Assembly (NCBI GenBank): GCA_002747015.1
Contig: NVXI01000005.1
Location: 86,647 to 95,023, forward strand
Source: Zetaproteobacteria bacterium
GTDB taxonomy: Bacteria > Pseudomonadota > Alphaproteobacteria > Micavibrionales > Micavibrionaceae
Reading direction: 5' to 3'
Length of the DNA stretch: 8,377 nucleotides
Both the position numbers and the translations under genes were made by a program. Below are positions 1 through 6,849 of this stretch, one piece after another. Positions within the stretch are counted from its first letter, which is position 1. Each line of letters opens with the position of its first letter. The notes below the pieces were generated by a model that saw only the letters and a program-made list of their open reading frames with translations, made no database searches and was not told the DNA's origin.

Positions 1-441
1 AATACATACGTGAAAAGCTTGCTTGTTCCTGTTGGCGTGACGGATGGCGTTGTCAAAGGCGCGGCGGTTTTGTCTGGAGATGGTTTGATTGGCCGTATTG
101 TTGAGGCAGGTGAGGTTTCTTCGCGTGTTTTATTGGTGACTGATATTAATTCACGTGTGCCTATTGTGGTTGAAGATACGGGGCAACATGCTATCTTGGC
201 AGGAAATAATACGCTTCGCCCGACACTGATTCATCTGCCAGAAGATAGCGAAATAGTACAGGGTTCACGTCTTATCACATCAGGGTATGGCGGGATGTAC
301 CCACATGGACTGCCTGTTGGGAGTGTAAATATAGGTGTTGATAACGTTCTTGGTGTTTCTCTTTTCTCTAATTTTGACACAATACAAATTGTCAGAATTT
401 TACAAAAAGAGAAGCCCTCAATGCAAAAAAAAGATAATTAG
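1..441 (+). CDS. mreC: Rod shape-determining protein MreC, C-terminal part (5' end outside window)
   Basis: MreC is a periplasmic, membrane-anchored scaffold of the elongation (Rod) complex that contacts MreD, PBP2 and RodA. The frame is already open at base 1 (N-T-Y before the GTG at 10), so that GTG is internal and the gene begins upstream. The visible 146 residues cover the beta-rich C-terminal domain, with the family pattern of 'VTDGVVKGAAVLSGDGLIG', then 'SRVLLVTDINSRVPI', then a 'TSGYGGMYPHGLPVG' segment near the end. The N-terminal membrane anchor and coiled coil are not in view. The charged tail (QKEKPSMQKKDN) is short. mreD follows after 22 bases on the same strand, as in the usual mreC-mreD-mrdA-rodA order. 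Identification is from sequence pattern plus operon context. Confidence 0.93.
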   Translation, partial: NTYVKSLLVPVGVTDGVVKGAAVLSGDGLIGRIVEAGEVSSRVLLVTDINSRVPIVVEDTGQHAILAGNNTLRPTLIHLPEDSEIVQGSRLITSGYGGMYPHGLPVGSVNIGVDNVLGVSLFSNFDTIQIVRILQKEKPSMQKKDN

Positions 442-463
442 ACAAGGTTTATAGGCTTTCATT

Positions 464-997
464 ATGTCCGCAATATCAGAGCAAATGGATGGGTTTTTAC
501 GTATTTGTGTTCCATATATCGTAATGTTTATACTATTCATTTTTAATATGGTGTTTTTCTCTACACCTTTATCAACGACAATTGAAATACCATTCGTCGT
601 TATGGTGGTTTATTACTGGTCGATTTATCGTCCAACCCTAATACCGCCATTGCTGGTTTTTATTGTTGGTCTTTGCCTTGATTTTATCAGTGGTTTCCCC
701 GTTGGGCTTAGCTCTTTTGTGTTTATGGTGATACGCAAAGTTGTTTCCGAGCAACGATTGTTTCTTACGGGACAGCCCTTCATGGTGATATGGTTGGGTT
801 TTGCCGTTGTGAGTACGATTGGTGCGTTGACGCAGTGGTTTTTGTTTGGTTTGATGCATGTTTACTGGACACCCATTCAGCCTGTCAATTTTACCATTGT
901 TGCAGGTATTCTATTATTTCCTGTTATTGCTTTATTTCTTAATTTATCTCACAGGGTTCTACCATTATTACCTGACCAGTATAGCGCAGTGAAGTAG
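464..997 (+). CDS. mreD: Rod shape-determining protein MreD
   Basis: MreD is a small polytopic inner-membrane protein of the elongation complex that works with MreC and MreB. The 177-residue product is hydrophobic almost throughout, with five or six likely membrane segments (roughly residues 12-32, 42-55, 59-80, 84-92, 104-130 and 141-162). The most diagnostic stretch is 'YYWSIYRPTLIPP' followed by 'GLCLDFISGFPVGLSS' around residues 50-84, which contains the family's intramembrane acidic residue (D73) and the SG.P.GL pattern. Length is normal for MreD. The ATG at 464 has only weak Shine-Dalgarno matches upstream (AAGG, TAGG), suggesting translation coupled to mreC 22 bases away. mrdA starts 10 bases after the stop. 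Confidence 0.9.
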   Translation: MSAISEQMDGFLRICVPYIVMFILFIFNMVFFSTPLSTTIEIPFVVMVVYYWSIYRPTLIPPLLVFIVGLCLDFISGFPVGLSSFVFMVIRKVVSEQRLFLTGQPFMVIWLGFAVVSTIGALTQWFLFGLMHVYWTPIQPVNFTIVAGILLFPVIALFLNLSHRVLPLLPDQYSAVK

Positions 998-1007
998 AGG
1001 AAAAACA

Positions 1008-2930
1008 ATGCTTCGCAGTGATTATGATTATGGTGAGAAGTCTTTCTCCCGCCGCGCTTTTTTTATCGGGGGGGTGCAGTTTATTGGCCTAGGAATTCTA
1101 GGTGCGCGATTGGCATGGTTACAAATAGCGCAAGGAAAACGTTACAAGACGCTGTCAGATAAGAATAGAATTAATATCAGAATGTTGGCACCGTCGCGTG
1201 GGCAAATCGTAGATCGTTTTGGCGTTCCGTTAGCGGTGAACGAAAAAAATTACCGTGTGTTGATTATACCGGAAAAGGCTGATGATCTTAAAAAGTCATT
1301 ATATATGCTTCAAGAGCTTATTTCTGTTGAAGATGATGATATTAGGCGTGTTATTAAGGATGCTTCAACCACTGCAAAATTCCTTCCTCTTATCATTAAG
1401 GAGGATTTGAGCTGGGCTGAGGTTGCGAAGATAGAGGTTAACTTACCGGATTTACCTGGGTTATTCGTTGATCCGGGAGAGGTGCGTACCTATCCGTATA
1501 AGGGGGCAACCGCGCACGTGATCGGGTATGTGCGTGCGGTCTCCAAGAGCGATATGACGGATGATCCGGTTTTAAAATTGCCAGGATTTAAAATTGGTAA
1601 AACGGGAATTGAGAAGGTTTATGATCTTAATGTACGCGGTAAGGCGGGCGCCGTTGAGGTTGAGGTCAATGTCGTTGGCCGTGAGATACGTGAGTTAAAG
1701 CGAAAAGATGCTTTATCAGGTGCGCGCGTTACGTTGACCCTTGATGGCGAGTTGCAGCGTTTCACGCAGGATCTTTTAGCCACACATAAAAGTGCCTCTG
1801 CTGTTATTATGGATGCGCATACAGGGGCGATATATGCGTTGGCCTCGCATCCGTCATTTGATCCTAATATGTTTGTGCACGGTTTTTCTCAAGAGCAATG
1901 GCAAATAATGATGGATGATCCAGGCTTACCACAAACAAATAAAGCGATTGCAGGAGTTTATCCACCAGGCTCAACATTCAAGATGATAACCGCACTTGCA
2001 GGTTTAAAGGCAGGCGTAATCAACAAGCACACAACAGCTTTTTGCCCCGGATATTATAAGCTAGGTAAAGATAAGTTTCATTGTTGGAAGAAATACGGAC
2101 ATGGAAAAGTGGATTTGACTGCTGCACTGGCGCAATCATGCGATACATATTTCTATAAAATGTCTACCGAGGTTGGTATCGATGCTATTGCTGATATGGC
2201 GCGCCGTTTTGGTCTTGGCAGTAAATTAGGATTTGAGCTGGCAGAGGAGAAATCAGGTTTAATTACCGATAAAAAGTGGAAGCGCGCTCGTTTTGGTAAG
2301 AGGTGGTATCCAGGGGAAACGGTTGTTTCTAGTATTGGCCAAGGGGATATGCGTACAACGCCGTTACAGCTTGCCGTGATGACGGCACGGATGGTGAATG
2401 GTGGCTATGCGGTAAAGCCGTGGATCACGGGTTATTTGGGTGACATGTTCTTAGGTCGCACGCAATGGGATGATATTGGTGTTTCACCACAGCATTTAAA
2501 GATGGTGATGCATGGTATGGATATGGTTGTGAACGGTAAAACAGGGACGGCGCGAAAATCTCGTATTGAAGACGTCGGGTTTGCCATGGGCGGTAAAACA
2601 GGCACCGCGCAGGTGCAGCGCATCACCGCAGAACAACGTAGACTGGGTATTAAAAATGCAGATTTACCGTGGAAACAACGCCATCACGCTTTGTTCGTTG
2701 GGTATGCGCCAACGCATAATCCACGATATGTTTGCGCAGTTGTTGTTGAGCACGGCGTAGGTGGCTCTAGTGTCGCTGCCCCTCTTGCAAAGGAGTTACT
2801 TAAGCAGGCACAATCGCGTAATCCGGCCATCACAAAAATGCAGCCTGAGTTGATAGAGGGGGATGGTATCTTACAGCCATGGCCTCCTAAAAAACCGGCG
2901 AGTAGAACTGCTCAGGCAGGAGAGGAGTAA
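1008..2930 (+). CDS. mrdA: Penicillin-binding protein 2, peptidoglycan D,D-transpeptidase of elongation
   Basis: PBP2 is a class B penicillin-binding protein that cross-links peptidoglycan in the periplasm during lateral wall growth, paired with the SEDS glycosyltransferase RodA. The 640-residue product has a short cytoplasmic N-terminus, one membrane anchor (about residues 17-38), the dimerisation domain beginning at 'RGQIVDR' (R64), and a C-terminal transpeptidase domain. Active-site motifs are visible: S322-T-F-K325 (acylated serine), S377-C-D379 (the SxN-equivalent used by PBP2), and K530-T-G-T-A. A second, extra GKTGTA lies at K511, where related proteins usually read something like N..GTA. 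The C-terminal tail is proline- and lysine-rich. An AGAGG sequence 7 bases before the ATG supports the start. The stop is followed by rodA after 2 bases. Confidence 0.96.
   Translation: MLRSDYDYGEKSFSRRAFFIGGVQFIGLGILGARLAWLQIAQGKRYKTLSDKNRINIRMLAPSRGQIVDRFGVPLAVNEKNYRVLIIPEKADDLKKSLYMLQELISVEDDDIRRVIKDASTTAKFLPLIIKEDLSWAEVAKIEVNLPDLPGLFVDPGEVRTYPYKGATAHVIGYVRAVSKSDMTDDPVLKLPGFKIGKTGIEKVYDLNVRGKAGAVEVEVNVVGREIRELKRKDALSGARVTLTLDGELQRFTQDLLATHKSASAVIMDAHTGAIYALASHPSFDPNMFVHGFSQEQWQIMMDDPGLPQTNKAIAGVYPPGSTFKMITALAGLKAGVINKHTTAFCPGYYKLGKDKFHCWKKYGHGKVDLTAALAQSCDTYFYKMSTEVGIDAIADMARRFGLGSKLGFELAEEKSGLITDKKWKRARFGKRWYPGETVVSSIGQGDMRTTPLQLAVMTARMVNGGYAVKPWITGYLGDMFLGRTQWDDIGVSPQHLKMVMHGMDMVVNGKTGTARKSRIEDVGFAMGGKTGTAQVQRITAEQRRLGIKNADLPWKQRHHALFVGYAPTHNPRYVCAVVVEHGVGGSSVAAPLAKELLKQAQSRNPAITKMQPELIEGDGILQPWPPKKPASRTAQAGEE
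2535..2609 (+). repeat. Duplicated KTGTA-coding motif inside mrdA
   Basis: Bases 2535-2552 and 2592-2609 match at 16 of 18 positions, and both encode G-K-T-G-T-A. The copies are 57 bases (19 codons) apart in the same frame. Similarity does not extend beyond the 18 bases on either side. The downstream copy (K530) sits in the position expected for the catalytic KTG motif of PBP2. Confidence 0.75.
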
Positions 2931-2932
2931 AA

Positions 2933-4060
2933 ATGGTTTCTGCCATGTTTATTGAGAACGACCTTACGCTCTCTCAAAAGATAGCCCAATTAAACTGGTG
3001 GCTAATTTTCCTTATTTTCTGTGTTGCATCCGTTGGAATTGCATCATTGTATTCTGCCGCTGGTGGATCAATGCAGCCATGGGCATCGCGACAACTGGTG
3101 CGCTTTGGCGTTGGTATTATCGGTATGGTCATTATTGCACTGGTGAATATTAAGTGGTGGTATCGCCTGACATGGCCCATTTATTTTGGTGGTTTAATGT
3201 TATTGTTGATTGTTGAGGTCAAAGGCCATGTCGGGATGGGCGCGCAGCGTTGGATTGATTTGGGTTTTATGCAGCTTCAACCATCTGAATTAATGAAAAT
3301 AGCCGTTGTGATGGCTCTGGCGCGGCATTTTCATGGTGCCAGTCGTGAACAAGCGCGGCACTTGTCGTTTCTAATTGTTCCTGCTCTTGTGATTATAGCA
3401 CCGGTTCTTTTGGTCTTGTTACAGCCGGATTTGGGAACGTCCCTTATGATTATTATGGCGGGCGCGGGGATGGTCTTCATGGCGGGAGCCCCTATATGGT
3501 TGTTTGTTGCTGCGGTTATTCTGGTTGGTATTAGTATCCCCGTGGCATGGCAGTTCTTGCATAGTTATCAAAAGCAGCGCGTGATGACTTTTCTTGACCC
3601 TGAATCGGATCCTTTGGGGGCTGGATATCATATTATACAATCAAAGATCGCGATTGGTTCTGGCGGTGTAGAGGGGAAAGGCTTTTTACAAGGTACGCAA
3701 AGCCATTTAAATTTCTTACCAGAAAAGCAAACTGATTTTATTTTCACGCTGTGGGTAGAGGAGTGGGGGCTGTTTGGTGGTCTGGGGCTTTTAGTTGTTT
3801 TTCTGCTTATATTTGCAACAGCACTGCGGATATCATTGAAATGTAAACATAATTTTGGAAAATATTTGGCGTTAGGTGTAGGGCTGAATTTTTCACTTTA
3901 TGTGTTTATCAATATTTCGATGGTAATGGGCTTAATCCCGGTTGTGGGCGCACCCTTGCCATTGGTTTCATACGGGGGGACATCAATGCTGGCCGCGCTT
4001 GTTGGCTTTGGCCTTATGATGTCGTGCGGAATTTACCGACACAGCAAGGTGACCAGATAA
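2933..4060 (+). CDS. rodA: RodA, SEDS-family peptidoglycan glycosyltransferase
   Basis: RodA polymerises lipid II into glycan strands in the inner membrane and forms the core elongation synthase with PBP2. The 375-residue product is a multi-spanning SEDS (FtsW/RodA/SpoVE) protein with its first membrane segment near residues 22-42. The conserved extracytoplasmic loop is clear: 'IAIGSGGVEGKGFLQGTQSH' followed by 'LNFLPEKQTDFIF'. D268 there corresponds to the catalytic aspartate of the family. The C-terminal hallmark 'GLIPVVGAPLPLVSYGGTS' is also present. The ATG at 2933 has GGAGAGGAG at 2919-2927 inside the mrdA 3' end; M5 is a possible but less well-placed start. Only 2 bases separate it from mrdA, so translation is probably coupled. 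It is convergent with the glutaredoxin gene. Confidence 0.96.
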   Translation: MVSAMFIENDLTLSQKIAQLNWWLIFLIFCVASVGIASLYSAAGGSMQPWASRQLVRFGVGIIGMVIIALVNIKWWYRLTWPIYFGGLMLLLIVEVKGHVGMGAQRWIDLGFMQLQPSELMKIAVVMALARHFHGASREQARHLSFLIVPALVIIAPVLLVLLQPDLGTSLMIIMAGAGMVFMAGAPIWLFVAAVILVGISIPVAWQFLHSYQKQRVMTFLDPESDPLGAGYHIIQSKIAIGSGGVEGKGFLQGTQSHLNFLPEKQTDFIFTLWVEEWGLFGGLGLLVVFLLIFATALRISLKCKHNFGKYLALGVGLNFSLYVFINISMVMGLIPVVGAPLPLVSYGGTSMLAALVGFGLMMSCGIYRHSKVTR

Positions 4061-4096
4061 AATTGTGTATTTTGGGTCTGTCGTTATGATCCGGAA

Positions 4097-4429
4097 TTAA
4101 GCAGCAACTTTAATGCCGTTACTTTCCATTAGTGTCTTAAGTTCGCCTGATTCGTACATTTCACGAATGATGTCACAACCACCAACAAATTCACCTTTGA
4201 CGTAGAGTTGCGGTATTGTTGGCCATTGTGCGAAGTCTTTTATTCCTTGGCGCAATTCGCTATCTTCAAGGATATCAATATCCTTAAACTGCACACCAAG
4301 TTGTGAGAGCACTTGTACAACAAGGGATGAAAACCCACATTGCGGATAGGCGGCGTTGCCTTTCATAAATAAAACAATATCGTTATCGTTGATGTCTTTA
4401 CGAATGCGGTCAAATAAGATGTTTTCCAT
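4097..4429 (-). CDS. grxD: Monothiol CGFS glutaredoxin, Grx4/GrxD type
   Basis: Monothiol CGFS glutaredoxins bind a [2Fe-2S] cluster as a glutathione-coordinated dimer and pass it on to apo-proteins, often together with BolA-family partners in the cytosol. The 110-residue product is full length with one thioredoxin-fold domain. The active site reads Y-P-Q-C31-G-F-S. The glutathione-binding features 'WPTIPQLYVKGEFVGGCDI' (cis-proline in TIPQ, then the GGCD motif) are intact. The segment just before the active site is MKGNAAYPQ, where many homologues read MKG(T/N)P..PQ, a mild variation. The Shine-Dalgarno is weak (a GAAAG-like stretch). It is the last gene of the zeta-bolA-grxD cluster, 29 bases after the bolA stop, which fits its role as a BolA partner. 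Confidence 0.93.
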   Translation of the reverse strand: MENILFDRIRKDINDNDIVLFMKGNAAYPQCGFSSLVVQVLSQLGVQFKDIDILEDSELRQGIKDFAQWPTIPQLYVKGEFVGGCDIIREMYESGELKTLMESNGIKVAA

Positions 4430-4458
4430 TTGTTTTCTTTCTATTTCAAACTTTATTT

Positions 4459-4692
4459 CTATTTAGGCGCAGATGTTTGTAGAGCAAGTGCGTGCAGTTC
4501 TCCGCCCATTTTGTCTTTTAATGCGCTATACACCATTTGATGTTGCTGCACGCGTGTTTTACCTTCAAAGGCAGGTGATTCAACATATGCTGCATAGTGG
4601 TCGCCATCACCGCGTAAATCTTCTATGCGCACGGTGGCATCGGGGATGCCTTCGCGAATCATTTCCTCAATTGTTATTGCATCCATCGCCAT
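4459..4692 (-). CDS. bolA: BolA/IbaG-family protein, partner of monothiol glutaredoxin
   Basis: BolA-family proteins are small cytosolic proteins that form heterodimers with CGFS glutaredoxins through a shared Fe-S cluster and take part in Fe-S trafficking and iron signalling. The 77-residue product is one BolA domain. It shows 'GDGDHYAAYVESPAFEGKTRVQQHQMVY' in the centre and 'GGELHALALQT' at the end, the typical alphaproteobacterial form, closer to IbaG/BolA-like proteins than to longer E. coli BolA. The candidate cluster-ligand histidine in the C-terminal 'LHAL' is present. Start codons at M1 or M3 are both possible; AAGGGA lies about 9 bases before M1. The zeta-gene stop codon overlaps this ribosome site, leaving a 13-base gap and suggesting co-translation. 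Exact paralogue (BolA versus IbaG) is not settled. Confidence 0.92.
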   Translation of the reverse strand: MAMDAITIEEMIREGIPDATVRIEDLRGDGDHYAAYVESPAFEGKTRVQQHQMVYSALKDKMGGELHALALQTSAPK

Positions 4693-4705
4693 ATGCCTAA
4701 TTCCC

Positions 4706-5017
4706 TTATGTTTTGTTTCTAGCTTGCTTTAGACATTTCGCTAGCTCAGCTTCCATAATGTGATCGGAAATATCCATATTTTTTTCATCAAAATCGGCGC
4801 GAACTTTGCGTAAAATATCTTGAAAGCCAGGCTCCTCAAGATTTGCTTCTACGACTTGCATGGCATATGTCTGGGCATTAGCACCATCCAACCCTAACTT
4901 TTCGGCGGCCCAAAGGCCGTAGAGTTTTGATAGTCGTGCTTCTATCGCAAAATCCAATTGTTCATTATGGACAAATTTATTTTCGAAGGCTTTCTCGCGA
5001 TCATCGAATGAAGTCAT
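4706..5017 (-). CDS. F1-ATPase inhibitor zeta subunit (DUF1476 family)
   Basis: The zeta subunit, characterised in Paracoccus denitrificans, inserts its N-terminus into F1-ATPase and blocks ATP hydrolysis; the family was formerly DUF1476 and is typical of Alphaproteobacteria. The 103-residue product starts with the characteristic 'MTSFDDREKAFENKFVHNEQ', the inhibitory helix, followed by 'KLYGLWAAEKLGL' and a helical C-terminal half. Length matches the family. The start is well supported by AGGAGA 6-7 bases upstream. It leads the zeta-bolA-grxD cluster and diverges from purC. Whether this protein inhibits strongly is not visible from sequence; inhibitory potency is known to vary between species. 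Confidence 0.93.
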   Translation of the reverse strand: MTSFDDREKAFENKFVHNEQLDFAIEARLSKLYGLWAAEKLGLDGANAQTYAMQVVEANLEEPGFQDILRKVRADFDEKNMDISDHIMEAELAKCLKQARNKT

Positions 5018-5086
5018 ATTTTATCTCCTGAGTAACGCAATTTTTGTGTAAAAAAATCATTCAAAACGATTTCTAGCATTTGAATC

Positions 5087-5116
5087 TTGTTAAATCCATT
5101 GTTATATGAATATATT
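5087..5116 (+). promoter_or_regulatory. Candidate sigma70-type promoter for purC
   Basis: TTGTTA (5087-5092) is followed after 18 bases by TATATT (5111-5116), a 5/6 match to the -10 consensus. An overlapping alternative is TTGAAT (5080-5085), N17, TATATG (5103-5108). Either would give a transcript starting just after about 5115-5123, which fits the purC start at 5169. No operator or riboswitch is evident. This is pattern matching only, in an AT-rich intergenic stretch. Confidence 0.35.
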
Positions 5117-5155
5117 ACAAAAAAACAGGTTCTTATACCTAGGTGAATTAAAATC

Positions 5156-5161
5156 AGAGGA
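5156..5161 (+). promoter_or_regulatory. Ribosome binding site that fixes the purC start at 5169
   Basis: AGAGGA lies 7 bases before the ATG at 5169. The earlier in-frame ATG at 5106 has no Shine-Dalgarno match and would overlap the candidate -10 elements. Translation from 5169 gives '[13 protein letters not shown]', which matches how alphaproteobacterial PurC proteins begin. Confidence 0.8.
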
Positions 5162-5168
5162 TAGTTTT

Positions 5169-6020
5169 ATGGTTAGACGCAAAATGATTTATGAAGGCAA
5201 GGCAAAGATTATTTATGAAGGATCAGAGGCTGGCACGGTCATACAATATTTCAAAGATGATGCAACCGCTTTTAACGGTGAAAAGCATGAGGTAATCGCA
5301 GGTAAGGGCGTTTTGAATAATAGAATTTCTGCGCATTTAATGACCAAGCTGGAAGCAATAGGTATACCGACACATTTTATTCGCTCCATTAATATGCGTG
5401 AGCAATTGGTGCGCAGTGTAGAAATTATACCGATCGAACTTGTTGTTCGTAATATTGCCGCTGGTTCTTTGTGTAAGCGTCTGGGTTTAAAAGAGGGTGA
5501 AATTTTACCGAAGCCTCTAATTGAGTTCTACTATAAGAAGGATGAGCTGGGCGATCCTTTGATTGGTGAAGATCATATCGTGACATTTGGTTGGGCTGAT
5601 ATGTATGAATTGGAAGAAATGGTTTCCATGGCATGGCGCGTTAATGATTATCTTAACGGTCTATTCTCTGGTATTGGCCTTAAGTTGGTTGACTTTAAGC
5701 TGGAATTTGGACGGATTTGGGGCGAGCATGGGGAGCTGTATATTATTCTCGCAGATGAAATATCGCCGGATAATTGCCGCCTATGGGATGCGAAGACAGG
5801 TGAGAAGATGGATAAAGACCGTTTCCGTCAGGATTTGGGTGATTTGGTTGAAGGATATCAAACTATTGCAGAGCGTCTCGGCCTTATACCAGAAGGTGGT
5901 ATTATCCAAGGTGGTAACGTGAATGAGAAGTTGTTTGAAGGTTTGGAGCAAATCGAAAATGAGTTATCAGAGCGTCGCCGTCTGAAATCGGTGACATCAA
6001 GCAGACCTAGAAAAATTTAA
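5169..6020 (+). CDS. purC: SAICAR synthetase (phosphoribosylaminoimidazole-succinocarboxamide synthase)
   Basis: PurC joins CAIR and aspartate using ATP to form SAICAR in cytosolic de novo purine synthesis. From the ATG at 5169 the product is 283 residues. The N-terminal 'IYEGKAK' ATP-binding motif is at residues 7-13, the first family signature is '[12 protein letters not shown]', followed by 'VDFKLEFG' (from D175 back one residue) and the second signature '[12 protein letters not shown]' (from D196). Roughly the last 40 residues, after 'ERLGL', form a charged tail ending in RPRKI, which I think is longer than in many relatives of about 240-255 residues. The gene is alone on its strand, divergent from the zeta gene and convergent with nadK. 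No other pur genes are in view. Confidence 0.95.
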   Translation: MVRRKMIYEGKAKIIYEGSEAGTVIQYFKDDATAFNGEKHEVIAGKGVLNNRISAHLMTKLEAIGIPTHFIRSINMREQLVRSVEIIPIELVVRNIAAGSLCKRLGLKEGEILPKPLIEFYYKKDELGDPLIGEDHIVTFGWADMYELEEMVSMAWRVNDYLNGLFSGIGLKLVDFKLEFGRIWGEHGELYIILADEISPDNCRLWDAKTGEKMDKDRFRQDLGDLVEGYQTIAERLGLIPEGGIIQGGNVNEKLFEGLEQIENELSERRRLKSVTSSRPRKI

Positions 6021-6052
6021 TTACGTATGTTTTCTGTGTCTTGGCGTAGCGA

Positions 6053-6811
6053 TCAGGGCGCAAATTGTTCCTGATAGATACGCTCTTCCAGATGATTGTC
6101 GGGGTCGAATAATAACGTTGCGAAGACATCTTTTGCCTGGCAAACATTAACGCTGGTTATATCGCGAATCTCAAATGAGTCGGCAGATGCACTGACTGGG
6201 CGTTCTGATGGGCGAATAATCTCAAAACGTACGGTACTCTCATTAGGTAATAATGCACCCGGCCAGCGGCGTGGTCTGAAAGCACTGATCGGTGTAAGGG
6301 GCAGTATATTTGCCGTTAATGGAACGATAGGGCCGTTGGCAGAAGAGTTATAGGCTGTACTGCCTACGGCGGTAGAAAGCATGATACCATCACAAACCAG
6401 TAGGGGCATGCGCACTTCATCATTGACGAAGATCATGAGCTTTGCCGAGCTATGTGTTTGGCGCAATAATGAAACCTCATTATAGGCCAGCTTAGTACAG
6501 GTTTTTCCGTGTATATCTGTCGTTTCCATACGCAAAGGATGAATCTCATAGCTTTGCGCGGAAGATATACGCTCAACCAAATCCTGATTTTTGTATTCAT
6601 TAAGCAAAAACCCCAATGTACCAAAATTTAAGCCGAAAATCGGTAGATTTATATCGGTGAATTTGTGGAGCGCGCGTAGCATCGCGCCATCACCGCCCAG
6701 AACAACGATCACATCGGCATTTTCAACATCGTGATGCTCATAACGCTCTGATAACTCTTTAAAGGCCGCTTGTGGGCGGGGGTTTGTAGAGGCGTGGAAA
6801 TGTATCTTCAT
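6053..6811 (-). CDS. nadK: NAD kinase
   Basis: NAD kinase phosphorylates NAD to NADP using ATP or polyphosphate and is the sole route to NADP. The 252-residue product is short, as usual for alphaproteobacteria. The catalytic 'GGDG' motif is at residues 39-42 (D41), followed by 'NFGTLGFLLNE' at 62-72, the substrate-binding 'YNEVS' at 110-114, and the glycine-rich 'DGIMLSTAVGSTAYN' at 141-155 with 'GPIVP' after it. The later 'LPLTPISAF' pattern is also present. The start lacks a strong Shine-Dalgarno (GAAAG only). It lies 38 bases downstream of the HTH-pyrE gene on the same strand, so it is probably transcribed with it and would share its regulation. It converges with purC across 32 bases. Confidence 0.95.
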   Translation of the reverse strand: MKIHFHASTNPRPQAAFKELSERYEHHDVENADVIVVLGGDGAMLRALHKFTDINLPIFGLNFGTLGFLLNEYKNQDLVERISSAQSYEIHPLRMETTDIHGKTCTKLAYNEVSLLRQTHSSAKLMIFVNDEVRMPLLVCDGIMLSTAVGSTAYNSSANGPIVPLTANILPLTPISAFRPRRWPGALLPNESTVRFEIIRPSERPVSASADSFEIRDITSVNVCQAKDVFATLLFDPDNHLEERIYQEQFAP

Positions 6812-6849
6812 AATTATGCTTTCATGTTCGGGGGCTTGAGCCTAGGGCT

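Noticed and set aside
4061..4096. Possible bidirectional terminator between rodA and grxD
   Set aside because: No stable hairpin or T-run was found in the 36-base convergent gap. The same holds for the 32-base purC/nadK gap at 6021-6052.
5106..5168. N-terminal extension of PurC from the ATG at 5106
   Set aside because: There is no ribosome site, the extra 21 residues do not resemble PurC, and the codons overlap the candidate -10 elements. The ATG at 5169 has AGAGGA 7 bases upstream and gives the family-like N-terminus.
5587..5922. 111-codon plus-strand frame inside purC
   Set aside because: It is a shadow frame overlapping a clearly conserved PurC, with no family signal.
6833..6849. GC-rich overlapping inverted repeats between HTH-pyrE and nadK
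   Set aside because: The stems are only about 4 base pairs with very small loops and no following T-run, so this is not a convincing terminator.
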